A DNA stretch of 64,000 bases, from positions 1 to 64,000 of the forward strand of contig JALOKP010000017.1 of the NCBI GenBank assembly GCA_025456425.1. The letters run 5' to 3'. The notes beneath the pieces were generated by a model, which was given only the letters and a program-made list of their open reading frames with translations, was not told the DNA's origin and did not search any database. Shown here piece by piece: positions 1-7,930 of the stretch. This DNA is from Acidobacteriota bacterium. Lineage in GTDB: Bacteria > Acidobacteriota > Polarisedimenticolia > J045. Both the position numbers and the translations under genes were made by a program. The first letter of the stretch is position 1; the number at the start of each line of letters is the position of its first letter.

Positions 1-155
1 ACAACATCGAGATCCACGGCGGCGGCGGCAAGGGGACCAACTGGACCGACGGCTGCGTGGCGGTGCGCGACCGCGACATGGACCGGCTGTTCCAGCTGAT
101 CGACGCCGGCACCCCCGTGACGATCGTCGGGGCCGCGCGCCTTCCGGGGGACTGA
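1..155 (+). CDS. L,D-transpeptidase (YkuD family), C-terminal part, truncated by window start
   Basis: Frame 2 reads NIEIHGGGGKGTNWTDGCVAVRDRDMDRLFQLIDAGTPVTIVGAARLPGD*; HG...(T)DGCVAV is the YkuD catalytic motif. Confidence 0.85.
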   Translation, partial: NIEIHGGGGKGTNWTDGCVAVRDRDMDRLFQLIDAGTPVTIVGAARLPGD

Positions 156-237
156 GCCCGTCCTCCTCGGCCGCCGAACTTGTCCGCCCGTCGCAGTTGT
201 CGTAGCGTGAGGGCGGTCCGCCCCCCGGAGTTTCCCC

Positions 238-990
238 GTGTCCCAGCCGCCCGACGACGCCCCCGGCACGCCCCTTCCGCCGCCGGCGCCGTCCCCCCTC
301 CCGTCACGCCCGGCCCCCTCGCCCGCCCCCCGGCGGCAGCCCGGCAGCCGGCGGGTGCGCACGCTCCTGTGGGGCCTGGCGGGCTTCCTGGGCGTGCTGG
401 CCGGGGCTGCGGGGATCGCGCTGATCGTCGCCTTCGTGGGTGGCTACGCCTACGCGCCGGCCGCCTCCGCGGCCCTGCCGGAACTGCCGCCCCCGCCCGC
501 GCCCAAGGCGCTGTCTAAGCTCGAGAAGCAGTTCGCGGCGCTCCAGCCCAAGGGGACCTACATCGTGGTCGACGTGGTCGAGCAGAAGGTCTTCCTGCGC
601 CGCGGCGACCAGGTGCTGCGCGAGGCGGTCTGTTCGGCCGGCACGGGCGCGATCCTGCGCGACCCGAAGTCGGGCAAGGAGTGGATCTTCGACACGCCGC
701 GCGGCGTGCGGAAGGTCAAGGAGAAGAAGAAGGACCCGGTCTGGACCAAGCCCGACTGGGCCTTCGTGGAGGAGGGCGAGCCGCTTCCCAGGAAGTGGAG
801 CGAGCGGATCGACGAGGCCACGCTGGGTGAGTACGCGCTCTACCTGGGCGACGGCTACATGATCCACGGCACGCTCTACCAGCGATACCTCGGCCGCCCC
901 GTCACTCACGGCTGCATCCGGCTCGGCGACGACGACCTGGAGGCGGTCTACCAGGCGTCGCCGGTCGGCACGCCGGTGCTGCTGTTCTGA
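238..990 (+). CDS. L,D-transpeptidase (YkuD family), membrane anchored
   Basis: N-terminal TM segment; MIHGTLYQRYLGRPVTHGCIRLGDDDLEAVY catalytic motif. Confidence 0.9.
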   Translation: MSQPPDDAPGTPLPPPAPSPLPSRPAPSPAPRRQPGSRRVRTLLWGLAGFLGVLAGAAGIALIVAFVGGYAYAPAASAALPELPPPPAPKALSKLEKQFAALQPKGTYIVVDVVEQKVFLRRGDQVLREAVCSAGTGAILRDPKSGKEWIFDTPRGVRKVKEKKKDPVWTKPDWAFVEEGEPLPRKWSERIDEATLGEYALYLGDGYMIHGTLYQRYLGRPVTHGCIRLGDDDLEAVYQASPVGTPVLLF

Positions 991-1772
991 TGCGGCGCCC
1001 GGCGCTCGTCGGCGGCCTGCTGGCCGCGCTCGCCCTGGCCGCTGCGGCGATGGCCGCGCTCGCGGGCGGCGACGGTGGCGCGAACGGCGCGGTGCGCGCC
1101 GCCTTCGTGCAGCAGGAGTTCGACGCCGCGAAGGGGCAGAAGTTCTACCTCGTGCTCGACCCCGCGGACCGCACGCTGGACCTGCGCCTGATCGGCGTGA
1201 CCCTCAAGCGCTTCCCGCTCGAGCGGGCGCTGATCGGCGTCTCCCGCCTGCGGGGCGGCGGGACGCCGCAGTGGCCGGCGCTCGCGTACAAGCTGGCCTC
1301 CGAGGTCGACGAGCCGGACCGTCCGGTGATCACGCCGCCGGCCGCAGGGCAGGAACAGGCCTCGGTCCAGGCGGCCAGCGGCGCCGCCCCCGCGGCCGCC
1401 GACGGGGACGCCCCCGGCGACGGCAGCGCGGCCGCCAAGCCGGCTTCGCTGGCCGAGTCGCTCTCCTCGTTCCGCGAGCGGACCTACGCCGGGATCCCGC
1501 CGGTCTATCGCCTGCACTTCGAGCCCGCCCTGGACGTCGTGATCCGCGGTGAGCCGCCGGCGCAGGACTTCCGCAGCCGGATGCGCCGGATGTGGTTCCA
1601 GTTCGAGGAGGGCTGGAGCGGCTTCCAGCACTGGATGAAGGGCCAGCCGATCTCGACCCGCGTGACGCTCTTCATGACGCCGGACGACGCCCGCCGACTC
1701 TACCTGGCGCTCGACCCGGCGATCCCGCTGCTCGTCGAGCCGGCCGGGGCCGGCGTCCCGAGCGGCAGCTGA
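990..1772 (+). CDS. hypothetical secreted/membrane protein
   Basis: ATG overlaps upstream stop; N-terminal signal/TM segment; co-directional with the transpeptidase. Confidence 0.6.
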   Translation: MRRPALVGGLLAALALAAAAMAALAGGDGGANGAVRAAFVQQEFDAAKGQKFYLVLDPADRTLDLRLIGVTLKRFPLERALIGVSRLRGGGTPQWPALAYKLASEVDEPDRPVITPPAAGQEQASVQAASGAAPAAADGDAPGDGSAAAKPASLAESLSSFRERTYAGIPPVYRLHFEPALDVVIRGEPPAQDFRSRMRRMWFQFEEGWSGFQHWMKGQPISTRVTLFMTPDDARRLYLALDPAIPLLVEPAGAGVPSGS

Positions 1773-1786
1773 ACGGGCGGCCCGCG

Positions 1787-2749
1787 GTGACGGCCGGCGG
1801 GGGCGGACGCCTGCAGGCCCTGGGGACCGCGCTGCGGCGCTGGGTCGACAGCCACGCCGGCATCGCGGAGCACGAGGCGGACGGGCCGCTGCGCGTCGAC
1901 TGGCTGCGCGTCGCGCCCTTCCTCGGGCTGCACCTCGCGTGCCTGGCCGTGATCTGGGTCGGTTGGAGCTGGTTCTCGGTCGCGGCCGCGCTGGCGCTCT
2001 ACCTGGTGCGGATGTTCTCGATCACCGGCTTCTACCACCGGTACTTCTCGCACCGGACCTTCAAGACGACGCGCGCCGGGCAGTTCGCGTTCGCGCTGCT
2101 GGGGATGACCAGCGTGCAGCGCGGCCCGCTCTGGTGGGCCGCCCACCACCGGCACCACCACGCGCACGCGGACGAGGACCAGGACGCGCACTCGCCGCGG
2201 CGGCACGGCATGCTCTGGGCCCACGTCGGCTGGATCACCGCGCGGGCCAACTTCCCGACCCGGCTGCGCCTGGTCCCCGACCTGGCGAAGTTCCCCGAGC
2301 TGCGCTTTCTCGACCGCTTCGACGTGCTGGTCCCGGTGCTGTTCGCGGCCGCGCTGTTCGGCCTGGGCGCCGCGCTCGCGGCCTGGGCGCCGGGCCTCGG
2401 CGTGACCGGGCCGCAGCTGCTGGTCTGGGGCTTCTGCATCTCGACCGTCGCGCTGCTGCACGGGACCTTCACGATCAACTCGCTGGCCCACCGGATCGGC
2501 CGGCGGCGTTACCCGACGAAGGACGACAGCCGCAACAGCTGGCTGCTGGCGCTGATCACGCTGGGCGAGGGGTGGCACAACAACCACCACCGCTACCCCG
2601 CCGCGGCGCGCCAGGGGTTCTACTGGTGGGAGTTCGATCCCACCTACTACGGGCTGCTCGTGCTGAAGTGGCTGGGCGTGATCTGGGACCTGAAGCCGGT
2701 GCCGGCGCGGGTCCGGGAGTCCTGGCGGACGGAACGGGCGGCGGCCTGA
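1787..2749 (+). CDS. acyl-CoA / fatty acid desaturase
   Basis: His boxes HRYFSH, HHRHHH, HNNHH; GTG at 1787 is a better start than the track start 1592, which overlaps the previous gene. Confidence 0.9.
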   Translation: MTAGGGGRLQALGTALRRWVDSHAGIAEHEADGPLRVDWLRVAPFLGLHLACLAVIWVGWSWFSVAAALALYLVRMFSITGFYHRYFSHRTFKTTRAGQFAFALLGMTSVQRGPLWWAAHHRHHHAHADEDQDAHSPRRHGMLWAHVGWITARANFPTRLRLVPDLAKFPELRFLDRFDVLVPVLFAAALFGLGAALAAWAPGLGVTGPQLLVWGFCISTVALLHGTFTINSLAHRIGRRRYPTKDDSRNSWLLALITLGEGWHNNHHRYPAAARQGFYWWEFDPTYYGLLVLKWLGVIWDLKPVPARVRESWRTERAAA

Positions 2750-2765
2750 GCCGCGGGGAGGCGGC

Positions 2766-3904
2766 GTGAGGATCGCGGTCGTCGGGGCGGGGATCTCCGG
2801 GCTGCTCGCCGCGTACGTCCTGGGCCGCGAGCACGAGGTCACGCTGTTCGAGGCCGAGGACCGGCTGGGCGGCCACACCCACACCGTCGACGTGACGGAG
2901 CCGGACGGCACGGTGCGCGCCGTCGACACCGGCTTCATCGTCTTCAACGACTGGACCTACCCGACGTTCATCCGCCTGCTCGACCACCTGGGCGTGGCCT
3001 GGCAGCCCTCCGACATGAGCTTCGCGGTCAGCTGCGCGGCGCGGGATCTCGAGTACAACGGGACCAGCCTCGACACGCTCTTCGCCCAGCGCCGCAACCT
3101 GGTCTCGCCGCGCTTCCTGCGGATGGTGCGGGACATCCTGCGCTTCCACCGCGAGGCGCCCCGGGTCCTCGAGCAGCCGGAGGACGGGCAGACGCTGGGG
3201 CAGATGCTCGCCGCAGGCCGCTACTCAGACGGGTTCGTCCAGGACTACATCGTGCCGATGGGGGCCGCGATCTGGTCGGCCGACCCGGCGACGATGTTCG
3301 GCTTCCCCGCGCGCTTCTTCGTCCGCTTCTTCGCCAACCGTCGAGGCGCTGCGCGCACGGTTCCGCGGGCGGGTGCTGGCCGGGACGCCGGTGGCGCGGG
3401 TCGAGCGCTCCGTGACCCACGCGACCGTCACGCCGCGCGGCGCCGAGCCACTGCGTTTCGACGAGGTCGTGCTGGCTTGCCACGCCGACCAGGCGCTGGC
3501 GCTCCTGGCCGACGCCGACCCGGTGGAGCGCGAGGTGCTGTCGGCCTTCCCCTACCCGGAGACCGTCGCGGTGCTGCTGGAACTACCTGCGGCGGGAGGG
3601 GGACGGCGGCGGCCGCCTCGTCCTGACCTACTGGATGAACCGGCTGCAGGCGCTGCCGCGGACCCGCGACTACTTCGTCACGCTCAATGCCGAAGCCGCC
3701 ATCGACCCGGGGGCGGTGCTCCGGCGAATCGTCTATCACCACCCGCGCTACACGCCGGCCTCGATCGCGGCGCAGGCCCGCTGGGAGCAGGTCAACGGCG
3801 TGCGCCGGACCTCGTTCTGCGGGGCGTACTGGGGCTTCGGTTTCCACGAGGACGGGGCGAAGAGCGCGCTCGCGGTGACCGAGCGCTTCGGGTTGACGCT
3901 GTGA
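2766..3904 (+). pseudogene. NAD/FAD-dependent amine-oxidase-like protein (COG2907 type), broken by two internal deletions/frameshifts (~3338 and ~3577)
   Basis: Three consecutive frames encode colinear parts: MRIAVVGAGISGLLAAYVLG...FFVRFFAN / VEALRARFRGRVLAGTPV...ETVAVL / WNYLRREGDGGGRLVLTYWMNRLQAL...TERFGLTL*. Confidence 0.75.
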
Positions 3905-4677
3905 GCCGCGCCAGCGCGATCTACGGCGGGTGGGTCCGGCACCGCCGCTTCCAGCCCCACCCGCACGCCTTCTCGTACCGGATCTTCCTGGCCTACCTGG
4001 ACCTCGACGAGCTGCCGGAGCTGTTCCGCGGGCGCTGGCTCTGGTCGGCGGAGCGGCCGGCGCCGGCGCGCTTCCGCCGCGCCGACCACCTGGGAGACCC
4101 GGCGGTCCCGCTCAAGCAGGCGGTGATCGAGGCGGTGCGCGAGGCGACCGGGCGCGCCCCCGCCGGGCCGATCCGGCTGCTGACGCACCTGGCCTACTTC
4201 GGCTACTGCTTCAACCCGGTGAGCTTCTTCTACTGCTTCGACGCGGACGGGTCGCGGGTCGAGACGATCGTCGCCGAGGTCGACAACACGCCGTGGGGCG
4301 AGCGGCACGTCTACGTGCTCGACCCGGCGCGCGACGAGGGGCGCGACGGCCGCCACCGCTACCGCTTCCCGAAGGCGTTCCACGTCTCCCCCTTCCTGCC
4401 GATGGAGCTCGACTACGACTGGCGCTTCGTCGACCCCGGGCGCTTCCTGGCGGTCCACATGGACTGCAACCGGGGCGGCCGGAAGGTCTTCGACGCGACG
4501 ATGACGCTGAAGCGGCGCGAGATCACGGGCGGCGCGCTGGCCGCGACGCTGGCCTGGCACCCGTTCATGACGGGCAAGGTGCTGGCGGCGATCTACTGGC
4601 AGGCACTCCGGCTCTGGCTGAAGGGGACGCCGTTCTTCACGCACCCGGACAAGCGGGCCGGCGAGGGGCGACCGTGA
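3901..4677 (+). CDS. DUF1365 family protein
   Basis: SAIYGGWVRHRRFQPHPHAFSYRIFLAYLDLDEL...YFGYCFNPVSFFYCFD; the track's 434-aa ORF from 3373 is a chimera with the broken upstream gene. Confidence 0.85.
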   Translation: MSRASAIYGGWVRHRRFQPHPHAFSYRIFLAYLDLDELPELFRGRWLWSAERPAPARFRRADHLGDPAVPLKQAVIEAVREATGRAPAGPIRLLTHLAYFGYCFNPVSFFYCFDADGSRVETIVAEVDNTPWGERHVYVLDPARDEGRDGRHRYRFPKAFHVSPFLPMELDYDWRFVDPGRFLAVHMDCNRGGRKVFDATMTLKRREITGGALAATLAWHPFMTGKVLAAIYWQALRLWLKGTPFFTHPDKRAGEGRP

Positions 4678-5216
4678 TCGAGCGCGTCGCCAACTTCCTG
4701 TTTTTCCAGATCGGCTGGTTCGCGACGGTGGCCGGCGCGGCGCTCGGGTTTCCGTGGGCGGGACCGATCCTCGCCGCGGTGCTCGTCGCCTTCCAGCTGG
4801 CGGTCGCCCCGGACCGAGGGGGGCGCCTCAGGACGATCGTCGCGGTCGCCGCGCTCGGGACGCTGCTCGACACGCTGCTGCGCTGGGCCGGCGTGACCGC
4901 CTTCCCGGACTGGCCGGCGGCCCCCTGGCCCTGCCCGCCGTGGATCACCGCGCTCTGGGCGCTCTACGCCAGCACGCTGGGCTCGTCGATGGCCTGGCTG
5001 CAGGGGCGGCCGGCGGTGGCGGCCCTGCTGGGCGCGGTGAGCGGCCCGCTGTCGTACCTGGCCGCGGAGCGGCTGGGGGCGGTCGTGCTGGCTCCGGATC
5101 CGTTGCGGCGCTGGGGCGTGCTGGCGGTGGCGTGGGCGGTCGCCGTGCCGGTGACGCTGGCGGTGGCGCGGCGCGTATCTACTGCGCCGCCCCGAACAAC
5201 CCCCTCCGCTCCGTGA
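4674..5216 (+). CDS. DUF2878-like membrane protein
   Basis: Multi-TM protein beginning ERVANFLFFQIGWFATVAGAALG; overlaps the DUF1365 stop by 4 bp. Confidence 0.7.
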   Translation: MIERVANFLFFQIGWFATVAGAALGFPWAGPILAAVLVAFQLAVAPDRGGRLRTIVAVAALGTLLDTLLRWAGVTAFPDWPAAPWPCPPWITALWALYASTLGSSMAWLQGRPAVAALLGAVSGPLSYLAAERLGAVVLAPDPLRRWGVLAVAWAVAVPVTLAVARRVSTAPPRTTPSAP

Positions 5217-5520
5217 GCCACGCGCGCCAGCCCGGCGCGCGCCGCGCGCGCAGCAGCAGGTAGACCGCCGTCACCAGGTTCCCCAGCACGAGCAGTAGCG
5301 CGATCGCGACGAACGAAACGCGTCGGTCCGACTCCACCACGCCGATCCAGAGCGCCGCGAAGAACAGGCCGCAGAACAGGTCGATCAGCGTGACCAGGCC
5401 CCATGGATCGCTGCCGATCGCGACCAGCGCGGTCAGGACGTCCTCCTGCCCCGAGGCGATCACGATCGTCACCACCAGCCCGACCGCGAAGAGCGCGAGC
5501 ACCCCCAGCGCCAGCCGCAT
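5179..5520 (-). CDS. small multi-TM membrane protein
   Basis: Hydrophobic 113-aa ORF, about 3 TM segments, convergent 38-bp overlap with the DUF2878 gene. Confidence 0.6.
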   Translation of the reverse strand: MRLALGVLALFAVGLVVTIVIASGQEDVLTALVAIGSDPWGLVTLIDLFCGLFFAALWIGVVESDRRVSFVAIALLLVLGNLVTAVYLLLRARRAPGWRAWLTERRGLFGAAQ

Positions 5521-5534
5521 CGTTCACCTCTCCC

Positions 5535-5578
5535 GAAAACCGGGGACAGCTACCGTGAAAACCGGGGACAGCTACCGT
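5535..5578 (+). repeat. 22-bp direct tandem repeat x2 (gaaaaccggggacagctaccgt)
   Basis: Exact duplication at 5535-5556 and 5557-5578. Confidence 0.95.
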
Positions 5579-5724
5579 AATTCGGTAAGCCGCGAATTAC
5601 GGGGACAGCATAACCCCGTATCCAGGCACGACGGATCGCTCCCCGCTCCTGGCCCCGTCCCGTTTCGGAGCATGGTGTCCCCGGAATTCGCGGCTTACCG
5701 AATTACGGCAGCTGTCCCCGGTTT
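5558..5724. repeat. BIME-like element: two inverted ~48-bp REP-like arms (5558-5608 and 5676-5724)
   Basis: aaaccggggacagctaccgtaattcggtaagccgcgaattacggggac versus reverse complement of right arm aaaccggggacagctgccgtaattcggtaagccgcgaattccggggac (2 mismatches). Confidence 0.9.
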
Positions 5725-5767
5725 CCGGTTTCGCGGGCCGGCGGAGATGCGCTACGCTGCGCGCTCC

Positions 5768-6565
5768 ATGAGCGCCTCCACCCCCCCGCCGGGCGAGCGC
5801 CCGGGACACGATCCGCTCCGCCCGCACCCGCTGCTCACCGACTACTACGGCGACGAGCAGCAGCGGCGGCGCCAGGTCGACGCCTGGTTCGACGCCTCCG
5901 CGCCGCACTACAACTTCATCACGCAGGCGATGAGCTTCGGCTCGGGCCACTGGTACCGGAAGCAGGCGCTGCTGCGGGCCGGGCTCGCCCCCGGGATGCG
6001 GCTGCTCGACGTCGCCTGCGGCACGGGGGTGATCGCGCACCACGCGCAGGACGTCGTCGGCGAGCAGGGGCTGGCGGTCGGGCTCGACCCCTCGATCGGG
6101 ATGCTGCACGAGTCGCGGGCGCGCGGCGTCCGCGGGCTGGTCCAGGCGCTGGCCGAGGCGCTGCCGTTCCGCACGGCGAAGTTCGACATGCTGAGCATGG
6201 GCTACGCGCTGCGCCACGTCGTCGACCTGCACCGGACCTTCGCCGAGTACCGCCGCGTGCTCAAGCCGGGCGGGAAGCTGCTGATCCTGGAGATCACGCC
6301 GCCGCGCTCGCGGCTCTCCTTCCATCTGCTGAAGTTCTACCTCCGGGGGTTGGTCCCGCTCGTCGCGCGGATCGCCGGCGGCGGGACGGGCTCGCAGACG
6401 CTGATGCAGTACTACTGGGACACGATCGAGCACTGCGTCGCCCCGCCGGTGATCATGAAGGCGCTGGAGGAGGCCGGGTTCCTGCAGGTCTCCCGCTACG
6501 TCGAGCTGGGGATCTTCAGCGAGTACACCGCCATCACTCCGGGGCCTGCGGCCGCCGGCCGATAA
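5768..6565 (+). CDS. UbiE/MenG-like class I SAM-dependent methyltransferase
   Basis: RLLDVACGTGVIAHHAQ, LSMGYALRHVVDLHRTFAEYRRVLKPGGKLLILE; ATG at 5768, track start lies inside the repeat. Confidence 0.85.
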   Translation: MSASTPPPGERPGHDPLRPHPLLTDYYGDEQQRRRQVDAWFDASAPHYNFITQAMSFGSGHWYRKQALLRAGLAPGMRLLDVACGTGVIAHHAQDVVGEQGLAVGLDPSIGMLHESRARGVRGLVQALAEALPFRTAKFDMLSMGYALRHVVDLHRTFAEYRRVLKPGGKLLILEITPPRSRLSFHLLKFYLRGLVPLVARIAGGGTGSQTLMQYYWDTIEHCVAPPVIMKALEEAGFLQVSRYVELGIFSEYTAITPGPAAAGR

Positions 6566-6629
6566 ACCGCCCCGGATCGGCGGCTCCCGGGGGGCGGCCG
6601 CGTTCTGATAAACTCGCCGAGGGGCCGCG

Positions 6630-7685
6630 GTGAGGGCCCGTGGAGGGGCCCGGTTGAGCGCGACGAGCAGCCCGCATCCGGCCGTGCCGGCCGTGCGCCG
6701 GGACGGTTTCGGCTTGTCGCTCGCCCCTCGCGAGGGGCTGGCGGAAGCGGTCCGTCGCCACGCGGGGCGGCTGCTCTTCGCGGTCCGCTACGGGATGCCC
6801 CGCGCGGCACTCTCGGCCGACGCGACACCGGTCCTCGACCTCGCGAACCCCGTGCTCGGCGACGGCCCCTCGATCGAGCTGTGGCTCTCGCCGGAGCCGG
6901 TCCAGGTCCGGCGCGAGGGCCGCTTCCTGTGCGCCGGCAACGGCACGGTGCTGTTCGGGGCCACGGTCTGCCCGCTGGCCGGCGACCTCGAGGGGGAGAC
7001 GCTCGCCGTCTACCGCGAGCTGCTCGATCTCCTGCCGCGCTCGGGCGCAGCGTCGCTGCAGCGGATCTGGAACTACCTCCCCGACATCAACGGCGACCAG
7101 CGCGGCGTCGAGCGCTACAAGCGCTTCTCCGCCGGGCGCGCGCGAGCCTTCGAAGCGGCGTTCGGGGCCCCGGCCGAGCGCCACTTCCCGGCCTCTTCGG
7201 CGATCGGCACGACCGGCGACGCGCTCGTCGTCGCCTTCCTGGCCGCACGCGAGCCGGGCCGCCACGTCGAGAACCCGCGCCAGGTCAGCGCCTTCCGCTA
7301 CCCGCCGCAGTACGGCGAGAAGAGCCCGTCGTTCGCGCGTGGCACGCTCTCCCCGGCGGCCCTGGGCCACGCCTTCCTGCTCTCTGGAACGGCAAGCGTG
7401 GTCGGCCACGAGTCGCGCCACGAGGGGGACGTCCTGCGCCAACTTCATGAGACGCTGCGGAACATCGAGACGCTGGCCGCGTCAGTCGGCGCGGTCTCGA
7501 CCCGCCCGGGGCCGGGCCTCGCGCGGTTCGACTACGTGAAGACCTACCTGCGGCGATCGTCCGACCTGCCGGTGGTCCGGGCCGCGCTGATGCCGCGACT
7601 GGCCCCGACGGCCGCGACGGTATGGCTCGAGGCCGACATCTGCCGGGCCGAACTGCTGCTCGAGATCGAGGGGCTGGCGCTCTAG
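6630..7685 (+). CDS. chorismatase (FkbO/Hyg5/XanB2 family, hydroxybenzoate-forming)
   Basis: LQRIWNYLPDINGDQRGVERYKRFSAGR..., FPASSAIGTTGDALVV, VENPRQVSAFRYPPQYGEKSPSFARG, LLSGTASVVGHESRHEGDVLRQLHETLRN match the family as I know it. Confidence 0.85.
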   Translation: MRARGGARLSATSSPHPAVPAVRRDGFGLSLAPREGLAEAVRRHAGRLLFAVRYGMPRAALSADATPVLDLANPVLGDGPSIELWLSPEPVQVRREGRFLCAGNGTVLFGATVCPLAGDLEGETLAVYRELLDLLPRSGAASLQRIWNYLPDINGDQRGVERYKRFSAGRARAFEAAFGAPAERHFPASSAIGTTGDALVVAFLAAREPGRHVENPRQVSAFRYPPQYGEKSPSFARGTLSPAALGHAFLLSGTASVVGHESRHEGDVLRQLHETLRNIETLAASVGAVSTRPGPGLARFDYVKTYLRRSSDLPVVRAALMPRLAPTAATVWLEADICRAELLLEIEGLAL

Positions 7686-7717
7686 CCCGGCCCGAATCAC
7701 CCCCGGCTCGCCAAGCC

Positions 7718-7753
7718 CGGCCGAGAACGGCCGCCCCGCGGGCCCTCCCGCGG
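7718..7753 (+). terminator. two tandem perfect hairpins downstream of the chorismatase gene (possible terminator)
   Basis: CGGCCG-AGAA-CGGCCG (7718-7733) and CCGCGGG-CCCT-CCCGCGG (7736-7753); no T-tract. Confidence 0.4.
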
Positions 7754-7930
7754 AGACGGGGCCAGCTAACAAGCGGCCTGACCCATGTATCTCTTTCGCC
7801 CGGGCCGCCTCTGGATGTGACGAGCGCACACTCGCTCCCGGGCCCCTCGCAGTACGCTCCGGCCCGGATGCCACGGACATCCCCGCGCCAACCCCGCCCG
7901 GGGGCGCGGTGCTTCGGGAGGGACATCGCC

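Noticed and set aside
3373-4677. 434-aa single ORF as an intact gene
   Set aside because: Chimera: its first ~170 codons are the second-frame segment of the broken FAD oxidoreductase plus junk; real DUF1365 gene starts at 3901.
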